Below are positions 11,376-23,900 of a stretch of 64,000 nt of DNA, piece by piece. A program made the position numbers and the translations under genes. Positions within the stretch are counted from its first letter, which is position 1. Each line of letters begins with the position of its first letter. The notes beneath the pieces were generated by a model. That model ran no database searches and was not told the DNA's origin. It saw only the letters and a list, made by a program, of their open reading frames with translations. Source of the stretch: Erpobdella octoculata (taxonomy: Eukaryota > Annelida > Clitellata > Hirudinida > Erpobdellidae); assembly GCA_963978895.1 (NCBI GenBank), contig OZ022238.1:13970062-14034061 (forward strand), read 5' to 3'.

Positions 11376-13124
11376 TTATATGGGCAGCCCATCTGGGACC
11401 AACTAAGATGCCCATTTGGGACCCACATATATCCCAGTTATAAATGTTCTCAGTATTATAATCAGTCTTGATCAATATTTCATCAAATATTCAAGTTACA
11501 AAAATCTCACAAATGTCAAAAATAAAAATATTATGGAAATAAAAAACGTCAATCTGACAAGCAGTTGTGGCAAACATAAGAAAGTTCAGGTTGTAACTCG
11601 AAGCCGCGTCACGGAAATTTTTCTGTCGTAAAGTTACTTCGACTGTGAGATCATATATTTCGTGACTCGCCATACCTCTGTCAGTCTTTCTTTTATAATC
11701 AGTAGGCATACTGAAACAAAATAAACAAATTAAATCAACAATAAAAACCTTTTTTTAAGTGCCCGTTATTTATTGACTGGTCTCTGATATAAAATTGAAA
11801 GCGAAGAGAGTTGAAACAGCACATATTCATTTTGAAAAATAACTAATTACTTCTAGATAAAGATAGAATAATTAAATCAAGTAAGATTGGATTCATAAGA
11901 AAAGAAAGCTCTTTAGAGATAGCAGTGGGAATAAGATCCAAACTAAAGAGCAATTAGAAAAAGACATAGAGTTAATAATTTTAGTAAGTTATTCCAGTTT
12001 GATAGAAGAAAACGAAGAAAAAGTTTCAGTCTAGAATGATAAAAATTAGGAGTTTGGCTATTATTAAAAGATCTAATGTTGTTAATTTTAGTAATTTGAA
12101 AGTTGTGATAGTTATTAGGAGAGAAAGAGGAAGAAGGCGATTATTTTATTAAGAAGTTTAGAAAGAGAAGACCACATATTTCTAGAGTTAGAAGCAAAAA
12201 TAATAGATTTAAAAAAAAAGAAGAATGTTTATCAAAAGGTAGTTTGTGGTATAGTTTGAGGTGATATTGCCACTCATACCAAAAGGCTTTAGAAAAGTTA
12301 GAACGATAAGCTCGCTCAGTTTTACGTGCTGATTACTTTGAGAGAATACAATCGCGATAAAACCATTCTTGGTTTAAATTTTTTTAAATGCTTTTATTTA
12401 ACTTCACTCGTCTCTCTGTTTGTTGGTTTGTTAGTTAGTTTGTCTGTGGGGATCAAATCTAGGTTAGCAGGAGTGGCCAAGTGTATTCATTGGCCTCGTT
12501 GAATGCCCGCATTTTTTACGAGTCTCCTAATGTAACCAACGACTATATAGACGCCTGAGTTATCGAGATATAAACTCAACTCAAACTCGTACGTCTTCAT
12601 GCGATTTTTAACTGTGCGACTGCCTACCTTAAATCAATTAAAATCGATTTTATATAAAAATTAGTGTTGTTGTAATAAACAAAATTAATAATAAAAAATT
12701 AAATAAAAAGTTCAAGATTGAGCGTAACGGCTGTTTAAGATTCAAAAATTTTAGTTTGTTGACTCAGATAAAGAGGCAAAATAAAATCAATTTTTTAAAA
12801 ATTAATTTTTTATCTTTACTTGTTTTAAAAAAGAGTCGAAACCTAGACGTCTTGAAAGGAACCAAAATATTCAATATGGATGAAATCGTCAAGTTGAGAT
12901 TGCCCATAAAAGAATCAACGTCAGTGAAAGAAGAAAAACAAAACCCAGCGGTGAGAAATAGATGTAAAAATTGAATTTTATAAAATCTAGGCCAACACCG
13001 TTAAGTACCAAAAAAAAAAAGAAATTATTTAAGGATTGAGAAAAAAGTAAATTAAGAAAATTAAGTAAAGTCTTACAGACGAAAGATTAACTTTATTAGA
13101 GAAGAGTCGAGAAATAATAAGATC
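11376..13124. other. No gene recognised
   Basis: AT-rich, with many purine-rich AAGAAA runs at 11800-12250. A (T)GTTTGTTGGTTTG block followed by GGGGATCAAATC (12416-12460) looks like an interspersed repeat. Short open frames (for example 12756-12974) have no recognisable domain and biased AT composition. Confidence 0.45.
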
Positions 13125-13137
13125 AATATGTTGCTCC

Positions 13138-13315
13138 CATCACAAGCAGTTGGGGCGAGCGACTGCTCAGAAAGGCACAGACCAATCAGGTGCAACCGTA
13201 TGTTAAACATTATAATAAGGTCAAAGTGCTGGACAATATTTAGTTTATTGCTTTTTAAATTAATTAAATTTTTATTTTTTAATTTAAATTGATTTATTAT
13301 AAATATTCTAAAAAA
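13138..13315 (+). repeat. Left arm of a ~180-bp inverted repeat
   Basis: GCAGTTGGGGCGAGCGACTG, GACCAATCAGGTGCA, AAGTGCTGGACAATATTT and TTTAAATTGATTTATTATAA recur inverted at 14048-14233. By eye, identity is around nine in ten over most of the arm. Confidence 0.85.
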
Positions 13316-13359
13316 AAATTTTGAAATTGTTTTGAGTTAGAAAGTCGTCAAGCTTTCTA

Positions 13360-13576
13360 AATAATGATGAATTTATATAGCGCCAGATAAGTCGGAGGCG
13401 CTTACGAAGGTTCCTTTGGATCGGAAACTTCGAAGAACACGCTATTTTCATAGACATGAGAAAGCAATGCGAGTGAACTCCTTGCCTAAGGGAGTTACGC
13501 TGGTGACGCAGGTGAGGCTTGAACTGCCGACCTAACGATCAACAGGCGAGCGCTCTACCGCTCTGCCACCAGCACC
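13360..13576 (-). mobile_element. tRNA-derived SINE
   Basis: The reverse complement begins GGTGCTGGTGGCAGAGCGG, whose TGGCAGAGCGG is an A box. A GGCAGTTCAAGCC region follows at B-box position, then GCGTAACTCCCTTAGGCAAGG and a body ending in a GGCGCTATATAAATTCATC tail. It shares its head with the copy at 28102-28326, so this is an interspersed pol III-type family. It sits in the intron-side flank of the adjacent C2H2 exon. Confidence 0.8.
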
Positions 13577-13600
13577 AGCTGTCAAGCTTTCTTTCCTTAC

Positions 13601-13925
13601 CTGCAGCATTACTAAATGCCATCACTATCTTGTGGCATCCCAGCATGTCCAATCGTTTTTTAGTTTGCATCGAAGTAGACAAATGTATTGCATTACGATG
13701 TCTTATGAGATTGCTTTTTCTAGAAAAAGATGCACCACATACATCGCAGGACACTGTCATAGAAGCTGTAGCTGTAGCAGTACCTGTACCAGTAGCAGAA
13801 TTGGGCTTGGGACCTCGACGCATTTGCATACCAACACTATTATGAGATGTTCGAAGATGTCTTAACAATGATTTATTTGCTTTATATGACTTGCTACAAT
13901 ATTCACATTTAAACTCTATTCTTTT
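13601..13925 (-). CDS. Candidate exon encoding two C2H2 zinc fingers
   Basis: On the - strand the frame reads two classical fingers. The first is CEYC with 12 residues to HLRTSH; the second is CDVC with 12 residues to HRNAIH. They are joined by a Gly/Ala/Thr-rich linker with a TATATA-like run. The frame ends at a good splice donor, CAG|GTAAGG (exon edge at 13601), beyond which lies SINE sequence. The acceptor side is less clear, because an in-frame stop occurs just upstream near 13930. C2H2 fingers of this type usually bind DNA in transcription factors. The exon lies between two arms of an inverted repeat, so it could be host sequence caught between transposon ends or cargo of such an element. 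No other exon was found. Confidence 0.55.
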
Positions 13926-14047
13926 ACTATGCTATACTGTATATACTATATATTAGCCAAACGCAAAACCTAAAAAAAACAACTATCGAAAGTGAAACTT
14001 ATGTAATTATGTATTGAGTAAATACATCCGTGAGATTCTAATAGCTA

Positions 14048-14233
14048 AAAAATTTATAATATTTATAATAAATCAATTTAAATTAAAAAATAATAATTTA
14101 ATTAATTTGAAAAACAATAAAATAAATATTGTCCAGCACTTTGACCTTATTATAGTCTTTATAACCTACGGCTGCACCTGATTGGTCTGTGCCTTTCTGA
14201 GCAGTCGCTCGCCCCAACTGCTTGTGCTCCCAT
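14048..14233 (-). repeat. Right arm of the ~180-bp inverted repeat
   Basis: Reverse complement of 13138-13315, with a few substitutions and a short indel near CCTACGG/CATACGG. The arms enclose ~730 bp containing the SINE and the C2H2 exon. Confidence 0.85.
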
Positions 14234-14401
14234 CATGAGTCGGAGAGAGTTGAGAGACACAATGCTGAAAGAAGTTAAAAGTAGACAAGATTTCAAGAAA
14301 TTGAGAAACAAAAGAGTTGTTAGTTTTAGTAATAGGAATATCAAAATTCTCAATAATAAACAAAAAAGTAAATAAAAAAAAAAGAGATTCAGAATGGTTA
14401 T

Positions 14402-14601
14402 NNNNNNNNNNNNNNNNNNNNNNNNNNNNNNNNNNNNNNNNNNNNNNNNNNNNNNNNNNNNNNNNNNNNNNNNNNNNNNNNNNNNNNNNNNNNNNNNNNN
14501 NNNNNNNNNNNNNNNNNNNNNNNNNNNNNNNNNNNNNNNNNNNNNNNNNNNNNNNNNNNNNNNNNNNNNNNNNNNNNNNNNNNNNNNNNNNNNNNNNNNN
14601 N
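14402..14601. other. Assembly gap (200 N)
   Basis: Two hundred consecutive Ns. The round length suggests a placeholder and not a measured gap. Features across it cannot be joined. Confidence 1.
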
Positions 14602-15302
14602 CAAATAAAGCCAGCAAATTCAGAAATATAAGCGATTTGTTAGAAAATCTGTTTTTTTACAGCTTACTTGTTTAATTTATACAATCACCCAAGTTGAACC
14701 AGTTTTTATTTATTACAACGCTTATATTAGCTTGCACTATTTGTTGATGTTAGATTTTTTCATGGAATTTTATAATGCTTTTTTAAGGCATTTCTAATGG
14801 TTGTGAAAAAGTTGATTTGTTAAATGCAGGATTATATCCGGTAACAATACATTAATACGTTCTAAGAATACAAATAAATAAAAAAAAACATTAACAAATA
14901 GAAATAAAATTTAACCAATATTTCTTTTAAACAACGCTAGTTGATTTTATATAGATCACAGATTAATTATAGCTATTGTCAGTGATGGGAAAAAGTTAAC
15001 TAAAAATTAGTAACTAATAGTTTAACTACAATTTTTTAATTAAAAGCAAAATTTACCTAAGTCAAAAAAGTTTAGTTTAAGTGATAGTTTAACTAACTTT
15101 TTTAGTTGCTAACTAAAAAGTTGAATTAATACAATTTAGTTGCTTGAAAAAATTTAAATAAAACTTTTTGTTTATCAGTTCTCGGGTTTATACCTTATTA
15201 TGTTTTGTTTACAATAACTTGCTCTTTAACTCTCGAGCCTGGCCGTGTTGTAGTGTAGAGGATAGTATATAGACTAGGAATCAGTAAAGAATAGGATGCA
15301 TA
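14602..15302. other. No gene recognised
   Basis: Very AT-rich. At 15000-15170 short words (AACTAAAAAGTT, TTTAGTTAACTA) recur irregularly. A GTTGTAGTGTAGAGG word (15247-15261) resembles a pol III A box and may be a SINE remnant interrupted by the next element. Confidence 0.4.
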
Positions 15303-15458
15303 GGGCGCGTTGTTTTTTACCGGATTCATTTGACACCGCTTTGCTCCTTTGCTCATGCCTTCTTACCACTGTACTTTTACGCTTGATTCCTACTTAGAGC
15401 AGGAACTGCTGGGGTTAACACCAGAATTTACTATCGCGATCAATTTAACAACGCGCCC
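15303..15458. mobile_element. 156-bp MITE with perfect 12-bp TIR and 3-bp ATA flanks
   Basis: GGGCGCGTTGTT (15303-15314) is perfectly inverted at 15447-15458. ATA lies directly on both sides (15300-15302, 15459-15461). A GGG-initial terminal repeat with a 3-bp A/T duplication fits PIF/Harbinger MITEs, but the family is an inference. There is no coding capacity. Confidence 0.65.
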
Positions 15459-15770
15459 ATAGTGCTGTATTAAAAACTTGTTTTGAAGAAATCAAGCTTA
15501 AAGGTCACAGTCAGGACAGTAAAAATTTCAGTGCAAGATGCCGATTTTGTCCTAATAAGCGCTCTGTGGCAACGTTTGGTGATTATCTTTAAAAATAAAC
15601 ATTAGCCTATTGAACGTCTAAATATATTTTATAGCGCTTTTATCTTCCGAACGAAGCAAACAGTTTGGTTCGAAAAATTTTATTTAGAACTTTTAAATAA
15701 TATTTTTAAGTTTTTAGTGCATTTATATATAAGTGAGTCTTTTAAAAAATACTCGTTAAGTTTGATCATA

Positions 15771-15843
15771 AATCGGGATTCGAACCACTGACCTTTCATT
15801 TAATGGTGAACCGGTTTTGAACGTCTAACCTTTATGCCAACAA
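15771..15843 (-). repeat. tRNA-like sequence with strong B box
   Basis: On the - strand, TTGGCATAAAGGTTAGACG (A-box-like) is followed at tRNA spacing by GTGGTTCGAATCCCG, a perfect B box. The arms pair poorly, so a SINE head or tRNA pseudogene is preferred to a functional tRNA. Confidence 0.5.
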
Positions 15844-16285
15844 TAACTTTTTATACAATACATTTTCTGTCAACAGGTGGTGCTTAACGATAAAGCAAGC
15901 TAATTTTCTAACATTTGGCAATTACTTAAAGGTTTCAAAAATAAAGTTTAAGATAGGGAGACAAGTAAACCGTAAGAAAATTTATTATCCATAAAACCTT
16001 TATATTTTGTAATTTCTACTTGTCTAGCCTCACCGACAGATCGTTCACATTTGTCTGACCATTCTGAATACAAAAAATGTCTCGATCGTCCAATATCTGC
16101 GTATTTTTCTCCTACATTGGTGTTTTTTAATAAGTCTATTTTACATAATTCATTTGTCTTTTTGCAACAAGTCATTTTTTAACTGTTCTATAGGAAATAA
16201 ATCTTTTCTGCTCTATTCAGGGTTTTTTCTTTCAAATGCACCAAGTAGTCGATCCAAAAGCCGAAGCTGCTAATCCAATTATATG
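15844..16285. other. No gene recognised
   Basis: An open frame of 75 codons on the - strand (15948-16175) has cysteines but no recognisable motif. The rest is AT-rich. Confidence 0.35.
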
Positions 16286-16560
16286 GGAAATGACATTTGT
16301 TTTTTAAAATTTTGCTTCTTTGAATGAGTGATCAAAAATACTTGAACTCCTTAACTTGTTGTAATGTGGTCCCATTCAAGTGGACCACTGCCGGGAAGTT
16401 GTCCGAGGTAATAACAAATGTTTTGTCAGCAATGATCAAAGTCTTAATTTAGCCGCTTCGTTTGTTATATCCTGAAGTATATTGATTAGATTGACATCAT
16501 GTTTAGTGATTTTATGTCGGCGCTTAGTTCAAGGAAAAAATGATCTGAGTCATCTACAGT
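16286..16560 (-). pseudogene. LINE reverse-transcriptase remnant
   Basis: Read on the - strand with several frameshifts and stops, the text gives INILQDITNEAAKL, then ADKTFVITSD and LNGTTLQQVKEFKYF. This is the segment after the catalytic YADD in RTE/jockey-like reverse transcriptases (typically "...KFKYLGS"). The catalytic core is not recoverable here. It is an old, truncated copy, different from the other LINEs in the window. Confidence 0.65.
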
Positions 16561-18567
16561 TGTCTCCAGTTTACCGCTGGCTTCTTAGGATTTGTGTAAT
16601 TCAGGAGATTATTATTTTATTCGTGACCTAAACAGACTTGACAGAACGCAAGAAAGTCACAATCCTGACAAGAATGAAACATTTTTAAAACCTGGAATAC
16701 TCTCTCTATCGACTCAGGCAACCCTAAGTTAAACGCAAGAACTTCCTTGACAAACCACTGATGTTATTGGTCATTGGCTGGTTCTTCCTCACCAAGCGAC
16801 AATTAGTGGAATGCAGGGTGCTGAATTTGAACGAAAAACCGCTGAATCCAAAACAAAAGATTTGTTAAAAAAACCTCATTTTATGGTTTTTTTGTTTCAA
16901 GTTCTACAACAGTTGTGATTGTGAAAATGATAAAGTGAGAAATAACCCCATGGACGATGAGGACAGCAATAAAGTTCTGGAACCTATTTTTAAACCCTTC
17001 ATTACAGAAGACAGAATGGAATTCAAATTGTAAGGTTTGTCTTGATTACCATTGTGTTTGAATTTTTGCTTTTTTTTCTCTTCACATTTTTGTTTTTATG
17101 CGGCATTTTTTTCAAATGTTTTTAAACGGAGAGGACTTAGTTATTCTTGTTTTGAAACTAAATTTAATAAAATTATCACTAGTTATCATTGTGTTTGTAA
17201 TGTTTTTGAACCGCCATCTTTTTTTCTGATCGCCATCTTGGTTTATTTTCTTTGTTTAGTAGTAACAGATAAACTAGTCAATTATTATTGTTTAAAAATG
17301 TAAACACTGTTGCAAATTGTTGATTTAAATTGTTCTCCTGTTAATTAATTATATTGAAGCATTGACTATTTTGGTTTTTATCTTCTCAAAAATTGTCCAC
17401 ACGCTGGATCCGGATTGAACTTTTCCATGTTGTTACAGACATTATTATTCCCTAATCGAAACAACGTGTTTTGCTTGTTTCGATTTTTTCCAAGTTTTTA
17501 TTTATGTCTACCCGTTTATTAAGTTTAGTTTAAAAATTGAAAAAAGAGCTTGAGATAGTTATGACCTTTTTTTTAGCAGAGGCTGTTTTTAGACCTATTT
17601 TGTCAAATTGTTTTACTTCGAAAATAAAAAAAAATTCCAGCTTTTTGATGGAGCTATTTGTTTAAGCTGTTTTTTATCCAGGCTGTTTTTAGACCTATTT
17701 TGTCGGGGTTGTTTTTGGCCGTTATGTCCCGGATGATCTTATCGGGTGACTCATATAGCTTATTGCTTATTTTTTTAGTTGTGGGGTTCGACGACGACGA
17801 CACATTGCATTGACTCGATGGTAATTGCTTATTGAAGCGCAGAGGTAAAAACTATTGGCCTATTTAATAAAAAAAAGATTAAAAATGAGTCAACCAAAGT
17901 AAAAATATCCGAATGTTTTCTGTCTTTCAGAATTTGAAATAAAAGATAACCTTTATCATAAAAGCTTTTTGATATACATATTTATCTATTATAATGAATT
18001 AAAAAAAATTGGGAAGCAATTGAACATTACTACCTCCAGCTGCTTAACTTATATTTGTTTCATTGATTAATTGCATTAGACCCAGACCCATCTACGTCAA
18101 CTATACTGTTTAGCGAAACGCAAAACAATAATGTAAAACATCCAACCGTGGCTTACTTAAAACCTTCAAACTTTGTTTCGTAAACTAAATTTGAATTTTG
18201 TTACGCAATAACCTTTAATGTTCGTACATAGGCATTTTTGGCCTGGAAAGTTTTTTGATCATAAAAAATTTAAACACATATTCTGAAATAGGTCACAGCT
18301 TAGCTACCATAGTTACGGGATGTTTAATATATATATATATACATTCTTGTACGCAAACTCCAATGAATATAATTGCCCATTTTGTATTTGTTAATTTTTT
18401 CGCTAAAGACTCAAAACGTCGAAGGGAAGCCCGTTGTTGGGAAGATAGACTATTAACGAATTCCTTGTTTGCAGCCCTATTTACGTTTATTTGTAAAAAA
18501 TTTAAAAAGACAATTATGTTATAAAATAAACTAAAAGGTGTAACTTATAAGTTTAAAGTTATAAACA
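16561..18567. other. No gene recognised; one internal direct repeat
   Basis: AT-rich. AGGCTGTTTTTAGACCTATT occurs twice (17580-17605 and 17681-17706), each following a poly-T run. Open frames of 80-90 codons at 17052 and 18255 are AT-biased and lack domains. Confidence 0.45.
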
Positions 18568-18610
18568 GGGCTAACGCGTTTCGACAGTTAGTTTGTCATC
18601 ATCAGAGCCC
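18568..18610 (-). ncRNA. Hammerhead-ribozyme-like motif (locus 1)
   Basis: On the - strand: stem I GGGCT, core CTGATGA, stem II GACA-AACTAAC-TGTC, core GAAA, a minimal stem III A-CGCG-T, the cleavage-site nucleotide T, and AGCCC closing stem I. Every part of a type I hammerhead is present in order. The one deviation is an extra T between CTGATGA and stem II. The same deviation appears at two other loci in this window. Confidence 0.45.
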
Positions 18611-18929
18611 GAAAAGAAAAAACAAAACATGGATAGAATAATGAAAAGTTAAATTAGTTAAAACCGATAATGAAACAAAATAATAATATTTATTTTTCGA
18701 GAATGACATGTTAATTAATTTTACTATAGGGAGATATTAAAAATAAATTATATAATAAAACTGTTATACATTTAAAAATACGGTCGAAAAGCAAAATCTA
18801 TTAATTGTCAAACGACAGATCTACGTCACATCTCGCGCAACCATGACATTGTTAAAACGGAAACCATCTTTGAAGAATTGCCAAAATTAAATTAGTTAAT
18901 TAAAATGCCACGTTATTTTACACAAAACG
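18611..18929. other. No gene recognised
   Basis: AT-rich, with a block of balanced composition at 18805-18880. No repeat or domain was recognised. Confidence 0.35.
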
Positions 18930-19640
<711 letters not shown>

Positions 19641-19704
19641 TATATTTTAGATTTTTTCCATTATTTTTAATTTTTTAGTGTTTAAATTTTTTTTAATCTA
19701 TTCA

Positions 19705-20592
19705 ATGTCACCCACCGAAGTACTAACAAGGCTCAACGCTTCGTTGATCTGACGATAAGCGGTGTTTTCCAAAACAACATTTGCGCTGAAAAAGACAACA
19801 AACAAGAAACATTACAAGTTAATATAAACCAGGTTTTTAGTTGATACTAATTTAGAATTCAACGGACTCCATTGAGAATTTTCTCAAAAATTTTTCTCAA
19901 AGCAAGTGAATGTAGCTAACACAAACAAACTGGATTGTTTGCCCTCGCAAGAACATGCTACGTATAGGTAATAGTTCGTGAGAAAAATATGATGTGCCCA
20001 AAATCTAAGCCACAAACAGACATCGTTTGGCCTTGCGACTTATTAATTGTCATTGCAAATGCCAATCTAATTGTAAATTGAATTTATTTGAATTCACTAT
20101 GCACTTCTGTAGAAATTATTGGGATCCGTGGCAGCAAAACACTTTCGCTTCAGATTTTGCCATTCATTCGCGTGCTATTGCACAGCCGCGGTGGGTTCAA
20201 ATTCCGAAGTAGAATAACCGGAGACCCAACTTTAGGTTGTAGATGATGCGGTGACATGCCTGGCAAATCCAATGAGTTCAAAAACTCTGTTGGATAATTT
20301 ACGGCATCGCTGGCATCGCAAACTGTATTAATCGATTTGTATGACACCAATTCGTCTGGCAACAACTGCTGTATCTTAAAATTTAAATCATTGACATACA
20401 CATTTTTTGCTGCAAAATGACTTTTTCTGCCAGCCACTCATGATTTAGCACTGTGGCCATGGATGATTGCTTTTTTATGTTGCACATTGCTTAAGTGCTG
20501 AATGAGCTGTTCTGCCTTCATCCAATAAAGTTGCTGCAATGCCAGACAATGCAACGGCCAAAGCTATGCCATTATTTGATCGTGTTCATTCG
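19705..20592 (-). pseudogene. Helitron PIF1-type helicase, C-terminal half, broken
   Basis: On the - strand the text gives AAKNVYVNDLNFKIQQLLP, DTVCDASDAVNYPTEFLNSL-like residues, LPGMSPHHLQPKVGSPVILL and RNLNPPRLCN. After a frame break, AFAMTINKSQGQTMSVCGLD and remnants of a SYFSHELL-type motif follow. These are the last motifs of Helitron PIF1 helicases, which unwind DNA during rolling-circle transposition. Further upstream (20450-20592), GIALAV-like text is only partly readable. A segment between HSALK and the AAKN block appears deleted. A possible last exon (NVVLENTAYRQINEAL, 19705-19790) follows a good acceptor on the same strand. No Rep/nuclease domain is found. The LINE at 20593-24165 separates this part from its N-terminal part. 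Confidence 0.8.
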
Positions 20593-20599
20593 CTTACTA

Positions 20600-20968
20600 T
20601 AGTAAGGCGCCTCGCGTAATGGCTGCCTCTTTGTCGAGTTCTGTGTTTTTTGCTCTGTTCTGTCGTTTTTTCATTGAATTCAACATTCGAAACGTTACTG
20701 ATAGCCTGTTTTGTCAGTCTTGAATCTATATTTATATGAAACGAATAAGTTTATTGTTGCAATCGAAGGGATCTTGAAAAGCGTCGTCGTACAATATGGT
20801 TGCCTAGGCGACTTGCTTAATGGCTGCCTCTATGTCGAGTGCTGTGTTTTTGATCTGTTCTGTCGTTTTCGTTACTGAAAGTCTGTTCTTGTCAGTCTTG
20901 AAACCACCGAAAAAACATTTTGCTTTCTTGAATACAGTTTTCTACGTTTACTGCTTAACTACTCAGCA
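20600..20968 (+). promoter_or_regulatory. LINE 5' region with two ~200-bp tandem monomers
   Basis: A block containing AATGGCTGCCTCT, GTCGAGTTCTGTGTTTTT, CTGTTCTGTCGTTTT and GTTACTGA(A/T)AG occurs at ~20604 and again at ~20803, about 201 bp apart. Repeated 5' monomers in LINEs usually act as internal promoters. That role is inferred here. Confidence 0.6.
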
Positions 20969-23900
20969 ATGTGTATAAACGAGCGGCGTTTTCTCTCGCG
21001 CTCTGAATTGTATTCTCTTCGTGATGGAAATTACACGCTGTCTCGCGAACTTCTTCTGGTCTTGAGAAAACACGCATTAATTCGTTATGGCATACAAAAA
21101 CGCCATTACAGAGGAAATAGAGCAGGTCGGTTTCGACACTTGTCTTCCAAACCTTCTATGCCATATGTAGCCGACATCATCTCTAGTGATTCTAAAGACT
21201 CGTCTTCTAAAGACCATGGAAGTCGCCCTTCTACAAGATGCAATCTCGCTGTCTGGAACGCTCGCTCAATTGGAAATAAATCCGCCACAATAAGTGAATT
21301 CCTAATCTCTTCCAAAATAGACATCATGTGTATCGTCGAATCATGTCATGAGTCTTCATTTTCGCCCTCTCTAATCGCCTCAACCCCTCTTGGCTACCAG
21401 GCTTTGGACAGACCTCGCCCATCACCTCTCGATGCTGACCTCGCTAGCCTCCGCGGGCCTCGTGGAGGAGGCATATGTATTATCCACAAAAACAACTTCA
21501 GGTCCTCCATCAAGGATTTTGGAAGCTTCAGCGCTTTTGAGTTACTATCTGCCTACGTCACATTCCGTGATTCTCACCAATTAATTTTGGTCCTATATCG
21601 ACCAGGTTCTGAATCTGTTACAGAAGCGTTTTTCTCCGAATTTTCAGAGCTTTTGGGAAAAACTGCCGACTACTCCTGCGATCTGATCTTACTTGGGGAT
21701 ATCAATATTCACCTGGATCAGGACATCACTACAACCAGAAAGTTTCAAAATTTGCTCCTGAGTCATGGCCTCACTCAACTGGTAACAGGACCGACTCATG
21801 ACCATGGTCATACCCTTGATGTGGTTATCACGCGCTCATCTTCGCTCATAACAAATTTACTAATCATCCCTCCTTCTCTATCCGACCATTCAATCATTAC
21901 CTTTTCAACTTGTCATAAACCACCCCCCATTATCACCGAAAAAGTGGAACGCCGTTTTTTCAGGTCATTCGACTTAGCATCATTCAGTATCGATCTTCAA
22001 AATACCAGGCTCTTTGAAGTCTCTGCCTTGAAATCGGACAAATCTGCTGAACAGCTGTTCGATCTCTACGATGCAACAATGAACGAGCTCCTTGATCGTC
22101 ATGCTCCACGGAAGTTGATTACCTTAAGGATAAAGCCAGAAAGCCCCTGGTTTGATGCCGACTGTAGTCGGTCCAAAAGACTAAATCGTCGACTCGAACG
22201 GCGTTATTTGTGCACCAAACTGTCCTCGGATAAACAAGCTTGGCACACCCAGTCCATACTCAAACGTCGACTGTTCCAGAAAAAGTGCTCAAGCTACTTT
22301 CGACATAAAATTGAAGAAGTGACTGGCGATGGCCGGGCGACTTGGAGATCTTTAAACTCTCTTCTTAATCCAGTCACTGATATTTCTGCTAGTGGTCTTG
22401 CTCCTGACGCATTGCTTGACTACTTCACGCTGAGGATCGAGGACATTCGTCGAACCACAAAAGACGCCCTACCTCCGCTTTTCAGTTCTTGCCCGGCCGA
22501 TGTTCCGGTTCTGGCTGCTTTCGACGATATCACTTCCGAGGAGGTCGAGTGCCTACTCAATCGCCTTGGGACTAGACAGTGTGAGCTTGACACTGCACCT
22601 GTCTGGCTCATAAAAAAACTCAAAAGCGTGTTTGCTCCTATTATTTCCCACCTCGTAAACACTTCCTTTCTAGATGCGTCACTACCAGCCAGTCACAAAA
22701 GGGCTATCGTCCGACCTCGACTCAAGAAAATGGGGATGGATCCCGTTGATCCCAAAAGCTACCGCCCCATATCAAACCTATCGTTCATCTCAAAATTTAT
22801 TAAACGTGTCGTCCACCGTCAGCTTTCTTCACATATCGAATCGATGAATCTGCTTCCGCAGGTTCAGTCTGGTTTTCGCAAGTACCACAGTACAGAGACA
22901 GCAGTCGGGAAAGTTTACAACGACATTATTCTTTCACTTGACAGGGGCCAACCGACTGCGCTCGTGCTCCTTGACTTCAGTGCAGCTTTCGACTGTGTCG
23001 ATCATGTTCTCCTTACTGATCTCCTCCACACTAGCTTTGGCGTGACTTCAACCGCACTTGACTGGATTGGGTCTTTTCTATCAAATCGAACACATCTTAT
23101 CCGATTGGGCCGGGCGACGTCGAGAGTATCGGCCGTTGACTGTGGTGTGCCTCAGGGTTCAATCTTAGGTCCACTTCTCTTCATCCTTTACACAAGCCAT
23201 ATTACTCGAATTGCTTCTTCTCACGACGTGCAGACTCATCTTTACGCTGATGATACTCAGCTGTACATTCATTTTGACGTAACCGACCTGCAGTCCGTTA
23301 GAGAGCGTCTTGTCGCCTGTGTCAGCGAGATTCGCGTTTGGTCCTCGTCTATGAGATTGAGCCTAAACCCCTCTAAAACAGAACTTATCTGGTTCCATCG
23401 AGGGAACATCTCAACGCGACACCTGGATGACTGTAGTCTTCAAATCAGTACTGACTGCGTCATCACCCCCGTGAAGTCTATTAGAAATCTTGGGGTGATA
23501 CTGGATAGCTCCTTACTAATGAATCTACATATATCGGCCGTGGCACGATCTTGTTTCTTCCACCTACGCCGCATCCGACAGATCAAGGGTGCCCTAAACA
23601 AACACTGCGTACGGATTTTGGTCCAGGCTCTTGTTGTTTCTAGATTAGATTATTGTAACGTGGTCCTTGCTGGCCTGCCGATGACTGCTCTTCGCCCGCT
23701 CACTGCGGTTCTTCATGCTGCTGCACGTCTTATCGGTGGCATCTCTCGACGGGACCACATCACGCCTCTTCTCCGCCAACTACACTGGCTCCCCCTACCG
23801 GAAAGAGTGACCTTAAAACTCTGCTTACTGGTTTACAATATCTTAACAAATCGTGCCCCTGCCTACATGACACGGATGATAAGCCTGTGCTCCTCTCATT

